DNA from: Polaribacter glomeratus
GTDB taxonomy: Bacteria; Bacteroidota; Bacteroidia; Flavobacteriales; Flavobacteriaceae
Direction of reading: 5' to 3'
DNA: 64,000 nucleotides
Assembly (NCBI RefSeq): GCF_002954665.1
Contig: NZ_MSCM01000001.1
Span: 438,243-502,242, forward strand
The notes under the pieces were generated by a model that was not told the DNA's origin, did not search any database, and saw nothing but the letters and a program-made list of their open reading frames with translations. Within the stretch, counting starts at the first letter, position 1. Every line of letters begins with the position of its first letter. Positions 14,963 through 25,223 of this stretch are shown one piece after another. The position numbers were made by a program, and so were the translations under genes.

Positions 14963-16303
14963 TTGAAAAAAAAAATCACATTATTTATTTGTCTAGTATT
15001 TATTTTTTGTTTCAATTTTAAGGCGCAACATGGTTTTCGTTTTAACAATCAAAGCAAAAAGCATCAACGTATTCGTTTTAAGTTGATTAATAATTTAATT
15101 GTAATCCCTTTAGAGTTAAATGGTAAAGAGTTGTCGTTTATTTTTGATTCGGGTGTAACTAGAACAATACTTTTTAAAATTTCTGAAAATGATAGTATTG
15201 GTTTAAATGATATAGAAAAAGTGATGTTGCAAGGGTTAGGAAAAGGTGATCCTATAGAAGCCTTTTTATCAAGAAAAAATAATATTTCGATCAAAAATTT
15301 AGTTAGTAATAATGAAACCATTTACGCCATTTTAGATGATCACTTTGATTTATCTAGTAAAATGGGAACAACAATACACGGAATAATTGGATATAATCTT
15401 TTAAAGAATTTTATTGTAAAAATTAATTATGGAAGTAAAAAAATAGATTTCTATAACCCAAAAACCTATAAATATAAAAAGTGTAGAAAATGTGAGGTTT
15501 TTGCTCTAGAACTAAATAGAAAAAAACCGTACATAGATTTAAAAGTTCAAATTGATACTGTAATTGATAAATTAACAGACGTAAAATTGTTAATTGATTC
15601 TGGTGGAAGTGATGCTATTTGGCTTTTTGAAAACTCAAAAGAAGAAATTAAAACACCTAAACTTTTTTTTAAAGATATCTTAGGGGAAGGTTTAAGTGGC
15701 CCTATTTATGGAAATAGAAGCAGAATTCCGAAAATTAAACTAGGCTCTTTTGAAATTAAAAACCCAACTGTTTCATTTTTAGACACAATTTCCACAAAAA
15801 ATGCTAGAGGTTTTAGAAAAAGAAACGGAAGCATTGGTGGTGCTATTTTAAATAAATTTATAGTTTGGTTTGATTATCCTCATAGACAATTAAGGCTTAA
15901 AAAAAACGCCTCTTTTTCTAAAGGATTTAATTATAACATGACGGGTTTAGATGTTGTTTATAGCGGAAAACAATTAGTTAGGGAACAGGTAGTGAAAACC
16001 TACAAAGATGGGTATAACAATAAATTAGAAGAAAAAAATACAGCTAGTTTAATTACAAATTATTTGTATAAATTTAAACCATCTTTTAAAATAAAAAGTG
16101 TTTTAAAAAATTCGCCAGCAGAAAAAGTAGGTTTATTAAAAGATGATATTATTTTAAGTATTAACAATATACAGTCTCATAGGTTGAACTTAAATGAAAT
16201 TACATTAAAATTTCAAGAAAGAGATAACAAGAAAATAAAAATTATAATAGAAAGAAATGGTAAAAAGATGAAATTTGAATTCCGTTTAGAAAAAAAGATT
16301 TAA
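14963..16303 (+). CDS. Secreted retropepsin-like aspartyl protease with C-terminal PDZ
   Basis: 446 residues; TTG start followed by a signal peptide (about 1-21, ending FKAQ). Two aspartyl protease repeats each carry a D-S-G active-site triplet: FIFDSGVTRTI (about residue 62) and LLIDSGGSDAIW (about 213). A PDZ domain follows at about 370-446 (SPAEKVGLLKDDIILSINNI). Two DSG motifs in one chain means the active site can form within a single polypeptide instead of by dimerisation. Related Bacteroidota proteins are annotated as aspartyl protease family/PDZ proteins, mostly of unknown substrate. The end is 2 nt from the convergent DUF1573 gene. Confidence 0.87.
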   Translation: MKKKITLFICLVFIFCFNFKAQHGFRFNNQSKKHQRIRFKLINNLIVIPLELNGKELSFIFDSGVTRTILFKISENDSIGLNDIEKVMLQGLGKGDPIEAFLSRKNNISIKNLVSNNETIYAILDDHFDLSSKMGTTIHGIIGYNLLKNFIVKINYGSKKIDFYNPKTYKYKKCRKCEVFALELNRKKPYIDLKVQIDTVIDKLTDVKLLIDSGGSDAIWLFENSKEEIKTPKLFFKDILGEGLSGPIYGNRSRIPKIKLGSFEIKNPTVSFLDTISTKNARGFRKRNGSIGGAILNKFIVWFDYPHRQLRLKKNASFSKGFNYNMTGLDVVYSGKQLVREQVVKTYKDGYNNKLEEKNTASLITNYLYKFKPSFKIKSVLKNSPAEKVGLLKDDIILSINNIQSHRLNLNEITLKFQERDNKKIKIIIERNGKKMKFEFRLEKKI

Positions 16304-16304
16304 A

Positions 16305-16715
16305 CTAGTTTTCTGAATCAGAAAGCATATTTTTTTCTTTTTCTAAAGAAACGCCGTCAGTTACAATTCCTTTTATTCTAATTACTTTGTTTGCTTCTAT
16401 AGCGTTCGAGAAAATAGTTATAGATTTAGAAAATCCACCAACTCTGTTAGTATCATAAGAAACTTTTATTTCACCTTTTTCGCCTGGCATAACTGGTTTT
16501 TCTGGTTTTTTAGGAACTGTACAGCCACAAGAAGATTGTATGTTTTTTATAATGATTGGTTGATCCCCAATATTTGTAAAAGTAAAAATTCTTTCGCCAT
16601 TAGCGCCTTTATCAATTTTTCCATAATCAATCGTTTCGCTTTCAAATTTAAATTCTTGCGCGTTTATTGAAAATGAAAGTAAAAATAAAACCAAAGTAAA
16701 AGTAAAGCTTTTCAT
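16305..16715 (-). CDS. DUF1573 secreted protein
   Basis: 136 residues with a signal peptide (about 1-19, SFSINAQE). A single Ig/MSP-like beta domain typical of DUF1573 follows (ETIDYGKIDKGANGERIFTFTNIGDQPI, then SSCGCTVPKKPEKPVMPGEKGEI). The CGC motif is characteristic of the family, which is abundant and of unknown function in Bacteroidota. Start ATG 16715; convergent with the protease. Confidence 0.93.
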   Translation of the reverse strand: MKSFTFTLVLFLLSFSINAQEFKFESETIDYGKIDKGANGERIFTFTNIGDQPIIIKNIQSSCGCTVPKKPEKPVMPGEKGEIKVSYDTNRVGGFSKSITIFSNAIEANKVIRIKGIVTDGVSLEKEKNMLSDSEN

Positions 16716-16839
16716 AATTAGATATTTATATGGTAAAATTATAACTTATTTTTTGTTTTAAAAAATCAATCATTACATTTTCTCTACAAAATAGATAATT
16801 GTATTTTTGTCAACTATATTTCAAAAATTATTCCAAAGT

Positions 16840-19479
16840 ATGACAATTCCATCAAAATATGATGCAAGCCAGGTAGAAGATAAATGGTATGCGTATTGGA
16901 TGAAAAACAATTATTTTCATTCAACACCAGACGATAGAGAACCATATACAATTGTAATTCCGCCGCCAAACGTAACAGGAATTTTACACATGGGCCACAT
17001 GTTAAATAACACCATTCAAGATGTGTTAATTAGACGTGCACGTTTATTGGGTAAAAATGCTTGTTGGGTTCCAGGTACAGATCACGCATCTATTGCAACT
17101 GAGGCAAAAGTGGTTGCCAAGTTAAAAGAACAAGGAATTAATAAAAGCGATCTAACGCGTGAAGAATTTCTAAAACACGCTTTTGATTGGAAAGATCAAT
17201 ACGGAGGAATTATCTTAGACCAATTAAAAAAGCTAGGAGCTTCTTGCGATTGGGAAAGAACAGCGTTTACCATGGATCCAGAAATGTCTGAATCTGTAAT
17301 TAAAGTTTTTGTTGATTTATACAACAAAGGTTTAATTTACAGAGGTTACAGAATGGTAAACTGGGATCCAGAAGCAAAAACCACACTTTCTGATGAAGAA
17401 GTAATTCACGAAGAAAGACAAGGAAATCTATACTATTTAAAATATAAAATTGAAGGTTCTGAAGATACCTTGACAATTGCAACAACACGTCCTGAAACTA
17501 TTTTTGGAGATACTGCTATTTGCATCAATCCCAATGATGAACGTTTTACACATTTAAAAGGCAAAAAAGCAATTGTGCCTTTGTGTAACCGAGTTATTCC
17601 TATTATTGAGGATGAATATGTTGATGTTGAGTTTGGTACTGGTTGTTTAAAAGTAACACCTGCGCACGATGAAAATGACAAGAATTTAGGAGATAAACAC
17701 AATCTAGAAGTTGTTGATATTTTTAATGATGATGCTTCTTTAAATTCCTTCGGATTGCATTATCAAGGAAAAGACAGATTTGTTGTTCGTAAAGAAATTA
17801 CCCAAGAATTAGAAGAAAAAGGCTTTTTAGTAAAAACGGAAGTTCATACCAATAAAGTAGGAACATCAGAAAGAACAAAAGCAGTTATAGAACCAAGATT
17901 GTCTGATCAATGGTTTTTAAAGATGGAAGATTTGGTAAAACCTGCAATTGAAGCAGTTTTAGGCGAGAATTCTGAAATCAATTTATATCCAAAGAAATTT
18001 GAAAACACCTATCGTCATTGGATGGAAAACATTCGCGATTGGAATATTTCTCGTCAACTTTGGTGGGGACAACAAATTCCTGCGTTTTTCTATGGCGACG
18101 GAAAAGAAGATTTTGTAGTTGCAGAGAACAGGGAAGAAGCTTACAAGTTAGCTATTTCTAAAAACCTAATCGAGAAATCATTTAAGATGGAAGACTTGCG
18201 TCAAGACGAAGACGCATTAGATACTTGGTTTTCTTCTTGGCTTTGGCCGATGTCTGTTTTTGACGGAATTCGCAACCCTGAAAACGAAGAAATTAAATAC
18301 TATTATCCAACAAACGATTTAGTTACTGGTCCGGATATTTTATTTTTCTGGGTAGCAAGAATGATTGTTGCGGGTTATGAATATAAAGACGAAAAACCTT
18401 TTCAGAATGTGTATTTAACGGGTTTAGTTAGAGATAAACAAAGACGAAAAATGTCTAAATCTTTAGGAAATTCGCCAGATGCATTAAAATTAATTGATGA
18501 TTATGGTGCAGATGGAGTAAGAGTTGGACTTTTATTAAGTTCTGCGGCAGGAAATGATTTAATGTTTGATGAAGATTTATGTCAGCAAGGAAAAGGATTT
18601 GCAAATAAAATTTGGAACGCTTTCCGTTTGATAAAAGGTTGGGAAATTGATGCGACTTTAGAGCAACCAGAAACGTCTAAAATTGGTTTGGCTTGGTATG
18701 AAGCTAAGTTTCAAAAAACCTTGGTAGAAACAGAAGACCATTTTTCTAAATACCGTTTATCAGATGCTTTAATGGCAATCTATAAATTAATTACAGATGA
18801 TTTTTCTTCATGGTTATTAGAAATTGTAAAACCAGAATATCAGCAACCAATTGATCAAAAAACATTTAACGGAATTATTGAAGTTTTAGAAAATAATCTA
18901 AAAATATTGCATCCGTTTATGCCATTTTTAACAGAAGAAATTTGGCAACATATTGCAGAAAGAACACCAGAACAAGCTTTGGTCATTGCAAAATATCCAG
19001 TTCAAACTGAATTTAATTCAGAAATTATTACTGATTTTGAATTTGCAACTTCGGTAGTTTCAGGAATTAGAACCATCAGAAAAGATAAAAACATTTCTTT
19101 TAAAGATAAAGTTGAACTGTTTGTTGTTGATAATGAAAAGAACACCAAACAATTTGATGCTGTTATTCAGAAATTAACAAATGCATCCGCAATAAAAACA
19201 GTTTCAGAAAAAGTAGAAGGCGCATCTTTTAGAGTAAAATCGAATGAATATTTTGTACCAATTTCTGTTGAAAACATTGATATTGAAGCTGAAATTGAAA
19301 AACTAGAAGGCGAATTAAAAAGAGCAGAAGGTTTCTTATTCGGAATTTCAAAAAAATTATCAAATGAACGTTTTGTGTCAAATGCACCCGAAGAAGTAAT
19401 TACTTTAGAACGTAAAAAAGAATCGGATACGATTGCAAAAATAGAAACGATTAAAAGTAGTTTAAACGCACTTAAATAA
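16840..19479 (+). CDS. valS: Valyl-tRNA synthetase
   Basis: 879 residues from ATG 16840; the frame remains open for 33 nt upstream but the family begins at this Met ([20 protein letters not shown]). Class I synthetase with HIGH variant [13 protein letters not shown], an editing (CP1) domain with [12 protein letters not shown], the KMSKS loop [13 protein letters not shown], an anticodon-binding helical domain and the C-terminal coiled coil (about 815-879) typical of ValRS. The length is normal. A strong terminator follows at 19485. Confidence 0.98.
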   Translation: MTIPSKYDASQVEDKWYAYWMKNNYFHSTPDDREPYTIVIPPPNVTGILHMGHMLNNTIQDVLIRRARLLGKNACWVPGTDHASIATEAKVVAKLKEQGINKSDLTREEFLKHAFDWKDQYGGIILDQLKKLGASCDWERTAFTMDPEMSESVIKVFVDLYNKGLIYRGYRMVNWDPEAKTTLSDEEVIHEERQGNLYYLKYKIEGSEDTLTIATTRPETIFGDTAICINPNDERFTHLKGKKAIVPLCNRVIPIIEDEYVDVEFGTGCLKVTPAHDENDKNLGDKHNLEVVDIFNDDASLNSFGLHYQGKDRFVVRKEITQELEEKGFLVKTEVHTNKVGTSERTKAVIEPRLSDQWFLKMEDLVKPAIEAVLGENSEINLYPKKFENTYRHWMENIRDWNISRQLWWGQQIPAFFYGDGKEDFVVAENREEAYKLAISKNLIEKSFKMEDLRQDEDALDTWFSSWLWPMSVFDGIRNPENEEIKYYYPTNDLVTGPDILFFWVARMIVAGYEYKDEKPFQNVYLTGLVRDKQRRKMSKSLGNSPDALKLIDDYGADGVRVGLLLSSAAGNDLMFDEDLCQQGKGFANKIWNAFRLIKGWEIDATLEQPETSKIGLAWYEAKFQKTLVETEDHFSKYRLSDALMAIYKLITDDFSSWLLEIVKPEYQQPIDQKTFNGIIEVLENNLKILHPFMPFLTEEIWQHIAERTPEQALVIAKYPVQTEFNSEIITDFEFATSVVSGIRTIRKDKNISFKDKVELFVVDNEKNTKQFDAVIQKLTNASAIKTVSEKVEGASFRVKSNEYFVPISVENIDIEAEIEKLEGELKRAEGFLFGISKKLSNERFVSNAPEEVITLERKKESDTIAKIETIKSSLNALK

Positions 19480-19484
19480 ATATT

Positions 19485-19521
19485 TAAAGTCCATAAAAGT
19501 TAGTTTTTATGGACTTTTTTT
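19485..19521 (+). terminator. valS terminator
   Basis: AAAGTCCATAAAA paired with TTTTTATGGACTTT around a 5-nt loop, followed by a T run. Confidence 0.85.
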
Positions 19522-19687
19522 GTCATTTTTTAAAACTCTATTTTTTAGAAAAATCAAAAATTAATTTAATTTAAAAAAAAATCATTTTTTTTGGTAGGGT
19601 TTTTTTAAACTGAGTTGTTATACTATTATAGTGCAATTTATTAACAGAATAACCGCTAAAAGGTTATGTAATTTTAACTAAGTATTT

Positions 19688-20554
19688 ATGAAAAAATTAA
19701 TTATTCCATTTGTAGCATTCTCATTATTGGCAACATCATGTGTTTCTAAAAAAAAGTTTGTTGCTTTAGAAAATCAGTATAAGGATACTAAAGGAAACCT
19801 TCAAAAAACAACTTTAGAAAAAGAGGAGCTTGAATCTAAGTTTGCGAAAATTGAAACGAGAGTAGCAAGTTATTATGAAAAGATTAATTCCTTAAAAGTT
19901 GATAACGATAAGTTACAAGATGAAAATGACGTAAAATTAGATATGGTTGGTAAAACAGCAGTTATTTCTAATAAAACAAGAAAAAGCATGAGAGAAACTT
20001 TATCAAAAGTAGATCCTGCAATTTTAGCGAATGCAAAAAGTTTAAAAGATTCTTTAAATTTAGCAATTTCTTATAATTTGAAAAATAAAATGAATTCATC
20101 AGATTTAAGTGGTGGTGATGACATTAATATTGATATTGAACAAACGGTAGTTATGATTTCTATTTCTGATAAACTACTATTTAATACAGCTAGTTTTAGA
20201 GTTAAAAGTGGCGCATATTCTTTTCTTGAAAGAATGGCAAACCTTCTTAAAGCTGAACCAAGTATGGATGTTATGATTGAAGGTCACACAGATTCTCAAT
20301 CTATTAGCAATGATGATGTGCAAGATAATTGGGATTTAAGTGTAAAAAGAGCCACTGCAATTGTTAGAATCTTAGAAGGAAAATATAAAGTGGATGGTAG
20401 CAGATTAATTGCTTCTGGAAGAGGTAGTACTATGCCTTTAGTGCCAAATACATCTAATGAAAATAGAGCAAAAAATAGAAGAACTAAAATTGTAATTTTA
20501 CCAAATTTAGATAAATTTTTTGCGTTAATTGCTGATGAAGAAGTGAAAAATTAA
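19688..20554 (+). CDS. OmpA-family peptidoglycan-binding lipoprotein
   Basis: 288 residues. The lipobox LLATSCVSKKK puts the lipidated Cys at residue 18. A coiled-coil segment (about 25-75) is followed by a linker and the OmpA C-terminal domain (about 155-270), with LLFNTASFRVKSGAYSFL, MIEGHTDSQS and NRAKNRRTKI, the D and R residues that bind diaminopimelate. It likely anchors the outer membrane to peptidoglycan. Flanked by terminators, so monocistronic. Confidence 0.94.
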   Translation: MKKLIIPFVAFSLLATSCVSKKKFVALENQYKDTKGNLQKTTLEKEELESKFAKIETRVASYYEKINSLKVDNDKLQDENDVKLDMVGKTAVISNKTRKSMRETLSKVDPAILANAKSLKDSLNLAISYNLKNKMNSSDLSGGDDINIDIEQTVVMISISDKLLFNTASFRVKSGAYSFLERMANLLKAEPSMDVMIEGHTDSQSISNDDVQDNWDLSVKRATAIVRILEGKYKVDGSRLIASGRGSTMPLVPNTSNENRAKNRRTKIVILPNLDKFFALIADEEVKN

Positions 20555-20593
20555 GCCTAAAAGGGTTATTTAATAAATAGAAATTATAAAAAA

Positions 20594-20623
20594 AATCCTT
20601 CAAGTTTAAAAACTTGAAGGATT
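20594..20623. terminator. Bidirectional terminator between OmpA and mazG genes
   Basis: ATCCTTCAAGTTT / AAACTTGAAGGAT, a perfect stem flanked by A and T runs, so it can serve both convergent genes. Confidence 0.9.
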
Positions 20624-20666
20624 TTTTTATGTATTATAAAAAAAAAATAAATGTTTTTTCTATGAA

Positions 20667-21446
20667 TTACTTAAAAAATTCTTTTGATTTTTCCCAATAC
20701 ACATCCATTTCTACTAAAGACATATTAGATAATTCTTTGCCTTCTTTTTTAGCTTCTTTTTCTAAATATTGAAAGCGATTAATAAATTTTTTGTTCGTTT
20801 TTTCTAAAGCATTTTCCGGATTTACGCCAATAAAACGCGCATAATTAATCATCGAGAATAAAACGTCTCCAAACTCTTTTTCAGTATTTTCTTTATTGCC
20901 TGCTTTAATTTCTTCGTTCAGTTCAGAAAGTTCTTCTTGTACTTTTTCCCAAACTTGTGCTGGCTTTTCCCAGTCAAAACCAACTCCTGCAACCTTTTCT
21001 TGAATTCTACTAGCTTTTATAACGGCAGGCAAACTCTTTGGTACGCCTTCTAAAACAGAATCTTTACCTTCTTTTAGTTTTAACTGTTCCCAATTACGTT
21101 TTACATCTTCCTCATTTTCGACAACAACATCGCCATAAATATGAGGATGTCTATGAATTAATTTATCAGAAATAGCATTTGCAACATCCCCAATATCAAA
21201 AGCTTGTTTTTCACTTCCAATTTTTGCATAAAAAACAATATGCAACAGAACATCGCCTAATTCATTTTTTATTTCTTGCAAGTCATCGTCAAGAATAGCA
21301 TCTGCCAATTCGTACGTTTCTTCAATTGTTAAATGACGTAAGCTTTCTAAAGTTTGTTTTTTATCCCAAGGACACTTCTCACGAAGTTCATCCATTATAT
21401 CTAACAAACGATTAAAAGCAGCTAATTGTTCTGTTCTTGAGTTCAT
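20667..21446 (-). CDS. mazG: Nucleoside triphosphate pyrophosphohydrolase MazG
   Basis: 259 residues from ATG 21446 (a GTG two codons earlier is possible). Two tandem all-alpha NTP-PPase domains. The first shows the EExxE/D metal motif in TIEETYELADAIL and the KNELGDVLLHIVFYAKI helix. The second shows VQEELSELNEEIKAG and EFGDVLFSMINYARF. It hydrolyses (d)NTPs to NMP and pyrophosphate, housecleaning of nucleotide pools. Convergent with the OmpA gene. Confidence 0.96.
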   Translation of the reverse strand: MNSRTEQLAAFNRLLDIMDELREKCPWDKKQTLESLRHLTIEETYELADAILDDDLQEIKNELGDVLLHIVFYAKIGSEKQAFDIGDVANAISDKLIHRHPHIYGDVVVENEEDVKRNWEQLKLKEGKDSVLEGVPKSLPAVIKASRIQEKVAGVGFDWEKPAQVWEKVQEELSELNEEIKAGNKENTEKEFGDVLFSMINYARFIGVNPENALEKTNKKFINRFQYLEKEAKKEGKELSNMSLVEMDVYWEKSKEFFK

Positions 21447-21528
21447 TTTCACGATTTACAAAGGTTTAGAGTTGTAAAATTCAAAGTTGTTCAGTTAAAA
21501 TTGTTTTCGCTAACGAGTTTTTATTTTC

Positions 21529-21574
21529 ACTAAAAACTAAAAACTAAAAACTAAAAACTAAAAACTAAAAACCA
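21529..21574. repeat. Short tandem repeat, 7-bp unit
   Basis: About six copies of ACTAAAA in direct succession between mazG and the DUF5606 gene. Similar ACTAAAAACT words occur before menD and ftsY, so this is a recurrent flavobacterial intergenic word. Confidence 0.8.
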
Positions 21575-21582
21575 ATAACTAT

Positions 21583-22002
21583 TTACTCTTTCTCAGTTTC
21601 TGCAGTAGGAAGTTCTATTTTAGAAAAATCCATTCCAGAAACTACTAATAAATTAAACCACTGAATTACTTTTTTAATGTTAGAAGAGTATACTCTTTCA
21701 ACATCGTAATTTGGTAAAACTTCAGCAAAGAATGCAGCTAGTTTGTTAGCACTTTCTTTATGCGAAATCGCTTCTTTTCCTTCTGTTTTTGTAAACATAG
21801 ATTTAAAGATTGTTAACAACGGCACATCTTCTTCGTAGGTATAAATTGCAATATTTTCTAACAAACTAACGTTTTGTGTAGAGTTGATTGCTAAACGTTT
21901 TTTGTCTGTTAAAGATTCTACGATAATTGCATTTTTAGACTGTGAAACTACTTGGTATAAACCTGGTTTACCGTTAACAGAAATGATTTTATTAAATTCC
22001 AT
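21583..22002 (-). CDS. DUF5606 protein
   Basis: 139 residues from ATG 22002 (the frame is open 24 nt further but MEFNKIISVNGKPGLYQVV is the family N-terminus). A small N-terminal beta domain (about 1-50) with KNAIIVESLTDKKR is followed by a helical C-terminal half with FAEVLPNYDVERVYSSNIKK and an acidic tail. The family is confined to Bacteroidota, is close to peptide deformylase in many flavobacteria as it is here, and has no known function. Confidence 0.9.
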   Translation of the reverse strand: MEFNKIISVNGKPGLYQVVSQSKNAIIVESLTDKKRLAINSTQNVSLLENIAIYTYEEDVPLLTIFKSMFTKTEGKEAISHKESANKLAAFFAEVLPNYDVERVYSSNIKKVIQWFNLLVVSGMDFSKIELPTAETEKE

Positions 22003-22142
22003 ATATTTTATATTGTTTGTCTCCACAAGCTATTTAGGGAGGTTTCTTTAAATTAAAAGTTGATAGTTATTGCTGGCATATTTACTCTTTCAATCAAAAT
22101 ATCTTATGATTTCAGTAGAGCAAGAACCGCTATTAATTTTTA

Positions 22143-22733
22143 TTATTTACCTTTTTTTAAATTCGGAAAATTCATTCTATAATCCGCATTAATTTTTCCT
22201 TTAGAAATGTTTTCTAGTCTCTTTTTTAACAGTCGTTTTTTAAGTGTAGAAAGTTTATCCGTAAACAAAATCCCTTCTATGTGATCATATTCATGTTGAA
22301 AAACTCTAGCAGCTAAACCTTCTAAAACCTCTGTGTGTGTGTTAAAATCTTCATCTTGATATTCAATAGTTACTTTTGGTTGACGAGAAACATCTTCACG
22401 AACATCAGGAATACTTAAACATCCTTCGTTAAAAGACCATTCTTCGCCTTCTTCTTTAATGATTTTCGCATTAATAAAAACATGGTTAAATGCTTTTAAA
22501 GTAGCTCTGTCTTCTTTTGATAAATCTTCATCTTCTGCAAAAGGAGAAGCGTCAATAATAAACAAACGAATTGCAATGCCAATTTGTGGCGCAGCTAAAC
22601 CAACACCAGAAGCATTGTACATGGTTTCTTTCATGTTGGTAATTAGTGTTTTTAATTCTGGATACTCGTTGTCTATTTCTATAGCTAATTTTCTTAGCAC
22701 AGGATCTCCGTAAGCAATAATTGGTAAAATCAT
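22143..22733 (-). CDS. def: Peptide deformylase
   Basis: 196 residues. All three deformylase motifs are present: GVGLAAPQIG, EGCLSIPD (Cys metal ligand) and QHEYDHIEG (HExxH, the two other metal ligands). It removes the formyl group from nascent N-termini. A Bacteroidota promoter box (TACTTTTG) lies just upstream at 22754. Confidence 0.98.
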   Translation of the reverse strand: MILPIIAYGDPVLRKLAIEIDNEYPELKTLITNMKETMYNASGVGLAAPQIGIAIRLFIIDASPFAEDEDLSKEDRATLKAFNHVFINAKIIKEEGEEWSFNEGCLSIPDVREDVSRQPKVTIEYQDEDFNTHTEVLEGLAARVFQHEYDHIEGILFTDKLSTLKKRLLKKRLENISKGKINADYRMNFPNLKKGK

Positions 22734-23036
22734 TTTTAATTTTTTAATGGGTGCAAAAGTACAATTTTGAATTACGAATTACCAACTTTGAATTATGAAT
22801 TTTAATGTTCAATAATTTTTAACAAGTTAAACGTTTACTTAGGTTTTAAGGAGTTTATGATATGAATGATGGTGAATTTTTTATACAATAGTTCTGTTTT
22901 TTAATTTTTGAAATCTTTTTTCAGCTAATATTCGTTTATTTTAATAAAATATAGCGCTTATGTAAAAGTATATTTCTTCCTAAAAATTAATAATTTTCAA
23001 AAAATTACGCTATTCAACATTTAAATAGTAAAAATA
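22734..23036. other. Intergenic region between def and ruvX
   Basis: 303 bases without a gene. It contains the def -7 box at 22754-22761 (TACTTTTG on the minus strand; a TTG lies about 21 nt upstream of it). The rest is AT-rich with no frame, repeat or strong hairpin. Confidence 0.6.
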
Positions 23037-23450
23037 TTAACTTTTACTATACAAATACGACTGTAAAATAATAGTGGCACTAATTTCATCGACTAACGCT
23101 TTATTTTTACGTTGATTTTTTTTCAAGCCACCATCAATCATTGTTTGAAAAGCCATTTTAGAAGTAAAACGTTCATCCACTCTTTTCACTTCAATTTGTG
23201 GTATTTCTTTGGATAATTTTTGTAAAAATGGGATAATCAAAGCTTCGCTCTCACTATCGGTATTATTCATTTGTTTTGGCTTACCAACAATAAAAAGCTC
23301 AACTTTTTCTTTAGAAACATATTCTTTTAAAAATGCGAAAATTTCATCCGTATTTACGGTTGTTAAACCAGAAGCAATAATTTGCAATTCGTCTGTAACT
23401 GCAATTCCTGTTCTTTTCTTTCCAAAATCAATTGCTAAAATTCTTCCCAA
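23037..23450 (-). CDS. ruvX: Putative Holliday junction resolvase / pre-16S rRNA nuclease (YqgF)
   Basis: 137 residues from a TTG at 23450, which places the first catalytic Asp near the start (GRILAIDFGKKRTGIAV) as in the family; a longer in-frame extension to 23564 has no homologous sequence and is rejected. RNase H-like fold with FIVGKPKQMN, VDERFTSKMA and the C-terminal VDEISATIILQSYL acidic site. Essential in many bacteria for 16S rRNA 5' maturation. Confidence 0.93.
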   Translation of the reverse strand: MGRILAIDFGKKRTGIAVTDELQIIASGLTTVNTDEIFAFLKEYVSKEKVELFIVGKPKQMNNTDSESEALIIPFLQKLSKEIPQIEVKRVDERFTSKMAFQTMIDGGLKKNQRKNKALVDEISATIILQSYLYSKS

Positions 23451-23637
23451 GTTGTATACTATTTCTGCAAAAATATAGTTTATAGTTTTAATAGAATAAA
23501 TTAATGATGATATTATCAATAAGTTAGGCAAAAAACCTTCTCGGTTTTTAAACAAACCATGCACATGTGTTTAAAAAATGTATCTTCGCTCTTAGTTTTT
23601 GTATATAAATTATATTTGCAAAAAGGAATTTATTAAA

Positions 23638-24453
23638 ATGGAAGAAATTAGAAAAATTATAGAATCAGCTTGGGATAATCGTGATTTGTTAAAAGAACAA
23701 AACACGATTGATACGATTAGAAAAGTAGTTGATTTATTAGATAAAGGAGAATTAAGAGTTGCACAGCCAATTGATGGTGGATGGCAAGTTAATGAATGGG
23801 TTAAAAAAGCAGTTGTGCTGTATTTCCCCATTCAAAAAATGGAAACTTTAGAAGCGGGTATTTTTGAATATCACGATAAAATTCCGTTAAAAAGAAATTT
23901 TGCAGAAAGAGGAATTAGAGTCGTGCCAAACGCGGTTGCTAGGCATGGCGCTTATATTGCTTCAGGTACTATTTTAATGCCAAGTTATGTAAATATTGGC
24001 GCGTACGTAGATGAAGGTACTATGGTTGATACTTGGGCCACAGTAGGTTCTTGTGCCCAAATTGGCAAAAACGTACACTTATCTGGCGGCGTTGGTATTG
24101 GTGGTGTTTTAGAACCCTTACAAGCTGCACCGGTTATTATAGAAGATGGTGCTTTTATAGGTTCTAGATGTATTGTAGTAGAAGGTGTAAGAGTAGAAAA
24201 AGAAGCGGTTTTAGGTGCAAATGTTGTGTTAACAATGAGTACTAAAATTATTGATGTTACTGGACCTGTACCTATAGAAATGAAAGGTGTAGTTCCTGCA
24301 AGATCTGTGGTTATTCCGGGTAGTTATACTAAGAAATTTGCAGCAGGAGAATACAATGTACCTTGTGCATTGATTATTGGAAAAAGAAAAGAAAGTACCA
24401 ACAAAAAAACTTCTTTAAACGATGCGTTACGTGAATATGATGTTGCCGTTTAA
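23638..24453 (+). CDS. dapD: 2,3,4,5-tetrahydropyridine-2,6-dicarboxylate N-succinyltransferase
   Basis: 271 residues from ATG 23638, the normal length. N-terminal helical domain (about 1-100) followed by a left-handed beta-helix of hexapeptide repeats (about 105-240, for example VGSCAQIGKNVHLSGGVGIGG and AFIGSRCIVVEGVRV). It uses succinyl-CoA in the succinylase branch of lysine/diaminopimelate synthesis. A TATATTTG box (23611-23618) lies 20 nt upstream. A glycosyltransferase gene follows after 14 nt. Confidence 0.98.
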   Translation: MEEIRKIIESAWDNRDLLKEQNTIDTIRKVVDLLDKGELRVAQPIDGGWQVNEWVKKAVVLYFPIQKMETLEAGIFEYHDKIPLKRNFAERGIRVVPNAVARHGAYIASGTILMPSYVNIGAYVDEGTMVDTWATVGSCAQIGKNVHLSGGVGIGGVLEPLQAAPVIIEDGAFIGSRCIVVEGVRVEKEAVLGANVVLTMSTKIIDVTGPVPIEMKGVVPARSVVIPGSYTKKFAAGEYNVPCALIIGKRKESTNKKTSLNDALREYDVAV

Positions 24454-24467
24454 GATTTGAAAAAACT

Positions 24468-25223
24468 ATGACAAAGATTACTGCAATTATACCTACTTTA
24501 AACGAAGAAATTCACATAGAAGAGGCTATTAAATCTGTTAGTTTTGCTGATGAAATTATTGTAATCGATTCTTTTAGTACAGACAAGACAATCGTTTTAG
24601 CAGAAAAGTACAATGTAAAAATCATCAAACGAAAGTTTGATGATTTTTCATCTCAAAAAAACTTTGCGATTGATCAAGCAAAACATCCTTGGATCTATAT
24701 TCTAGATGCAGATGAAAGAGTGACTATTGAAGTTAGAGGAGAAATTTTAGAAGCTGTTAAAGACCCAGAAGATTGTGTTGGGTTTTATGTAAGAAGAACT
24801 TATTATTTCTCTAAAAAGCGCGTCAATTATAGTGGTTTTCAAAGAGACAAAGTAATACGATTGTTTTTAAAAGAGTATTGTTGTTATAGCGGTCTTGTGC
24901 ACGAAAAAATTACCACCAAAGGAAAATTAGGTTTCTTTAAAAACAAGATAGATCATTTTTCTTACAGAAATTACGATCATTATATCTCTAAATTAAATCA
25001 TTATGCAGCAATTAGAGCTAAGGAATTGCATAAAAGAGGAGATAAAGTTAATATATATCATGTGATGATAAAACCGCCAGCACGCTTTTTTATTCATTAT
25101 ATAATTCGTCTTGGTTTTTTAGACGGGTTTACTGGCTTTTTAGTTGCAAAAACTCAAGCTTATGGTGTTTTAACTAGATATATTAAGTTATGGATATTAA
25201 ATAAAGGGATTAAAGAAAATTAG
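24468..25223 (+). CDS. Family 2 glycosyltransferase (WaaE/KdtX-like)
   Basis: 251 residues, a single GT-A domain starting MTKITAIIPTLNEEIHIEEA. It includes DEIIVIDSFSTDKT and the metal-binding YILDADERV. The later FYVRRTYYFSKKRVNY and GLVHEKI segments are typical of LPS-core heptose/glucosyl transferases of the WaaE group. No membrane segment. The last 4 nt overlap the convergent GT25 gene. Confidence 0.9.
   Translation: MTKITAIIPTLNEEIHIEEAIKSVSFADEIIVIDSFSTDKTIVLAEKYNVKIIKRKFDDFSSQKNFAIDQAKHPWIYILDADERVTIEVRGEILEAVKDPEDCVGFYVRRTYYFSKKRVNYSGFQRDKVIRLFLKEYCCYSGLVHEKITTKGKLGFFKNKIDHFSYRNYDHYISKLNHYAAIRAKELHKRGDKVNIYHVMIKPPARFFIHYIIRLGFLDGFTGFLVAKTQAYGVLTRYIKLWILNKGIKEN

Noticed and set aside
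23451..23564. N-terminal extension of ruvX
   Set aside because: The catalytic Asp strand of the family lies a few residues after the TTG at 23450; the extension has no family resemblance.
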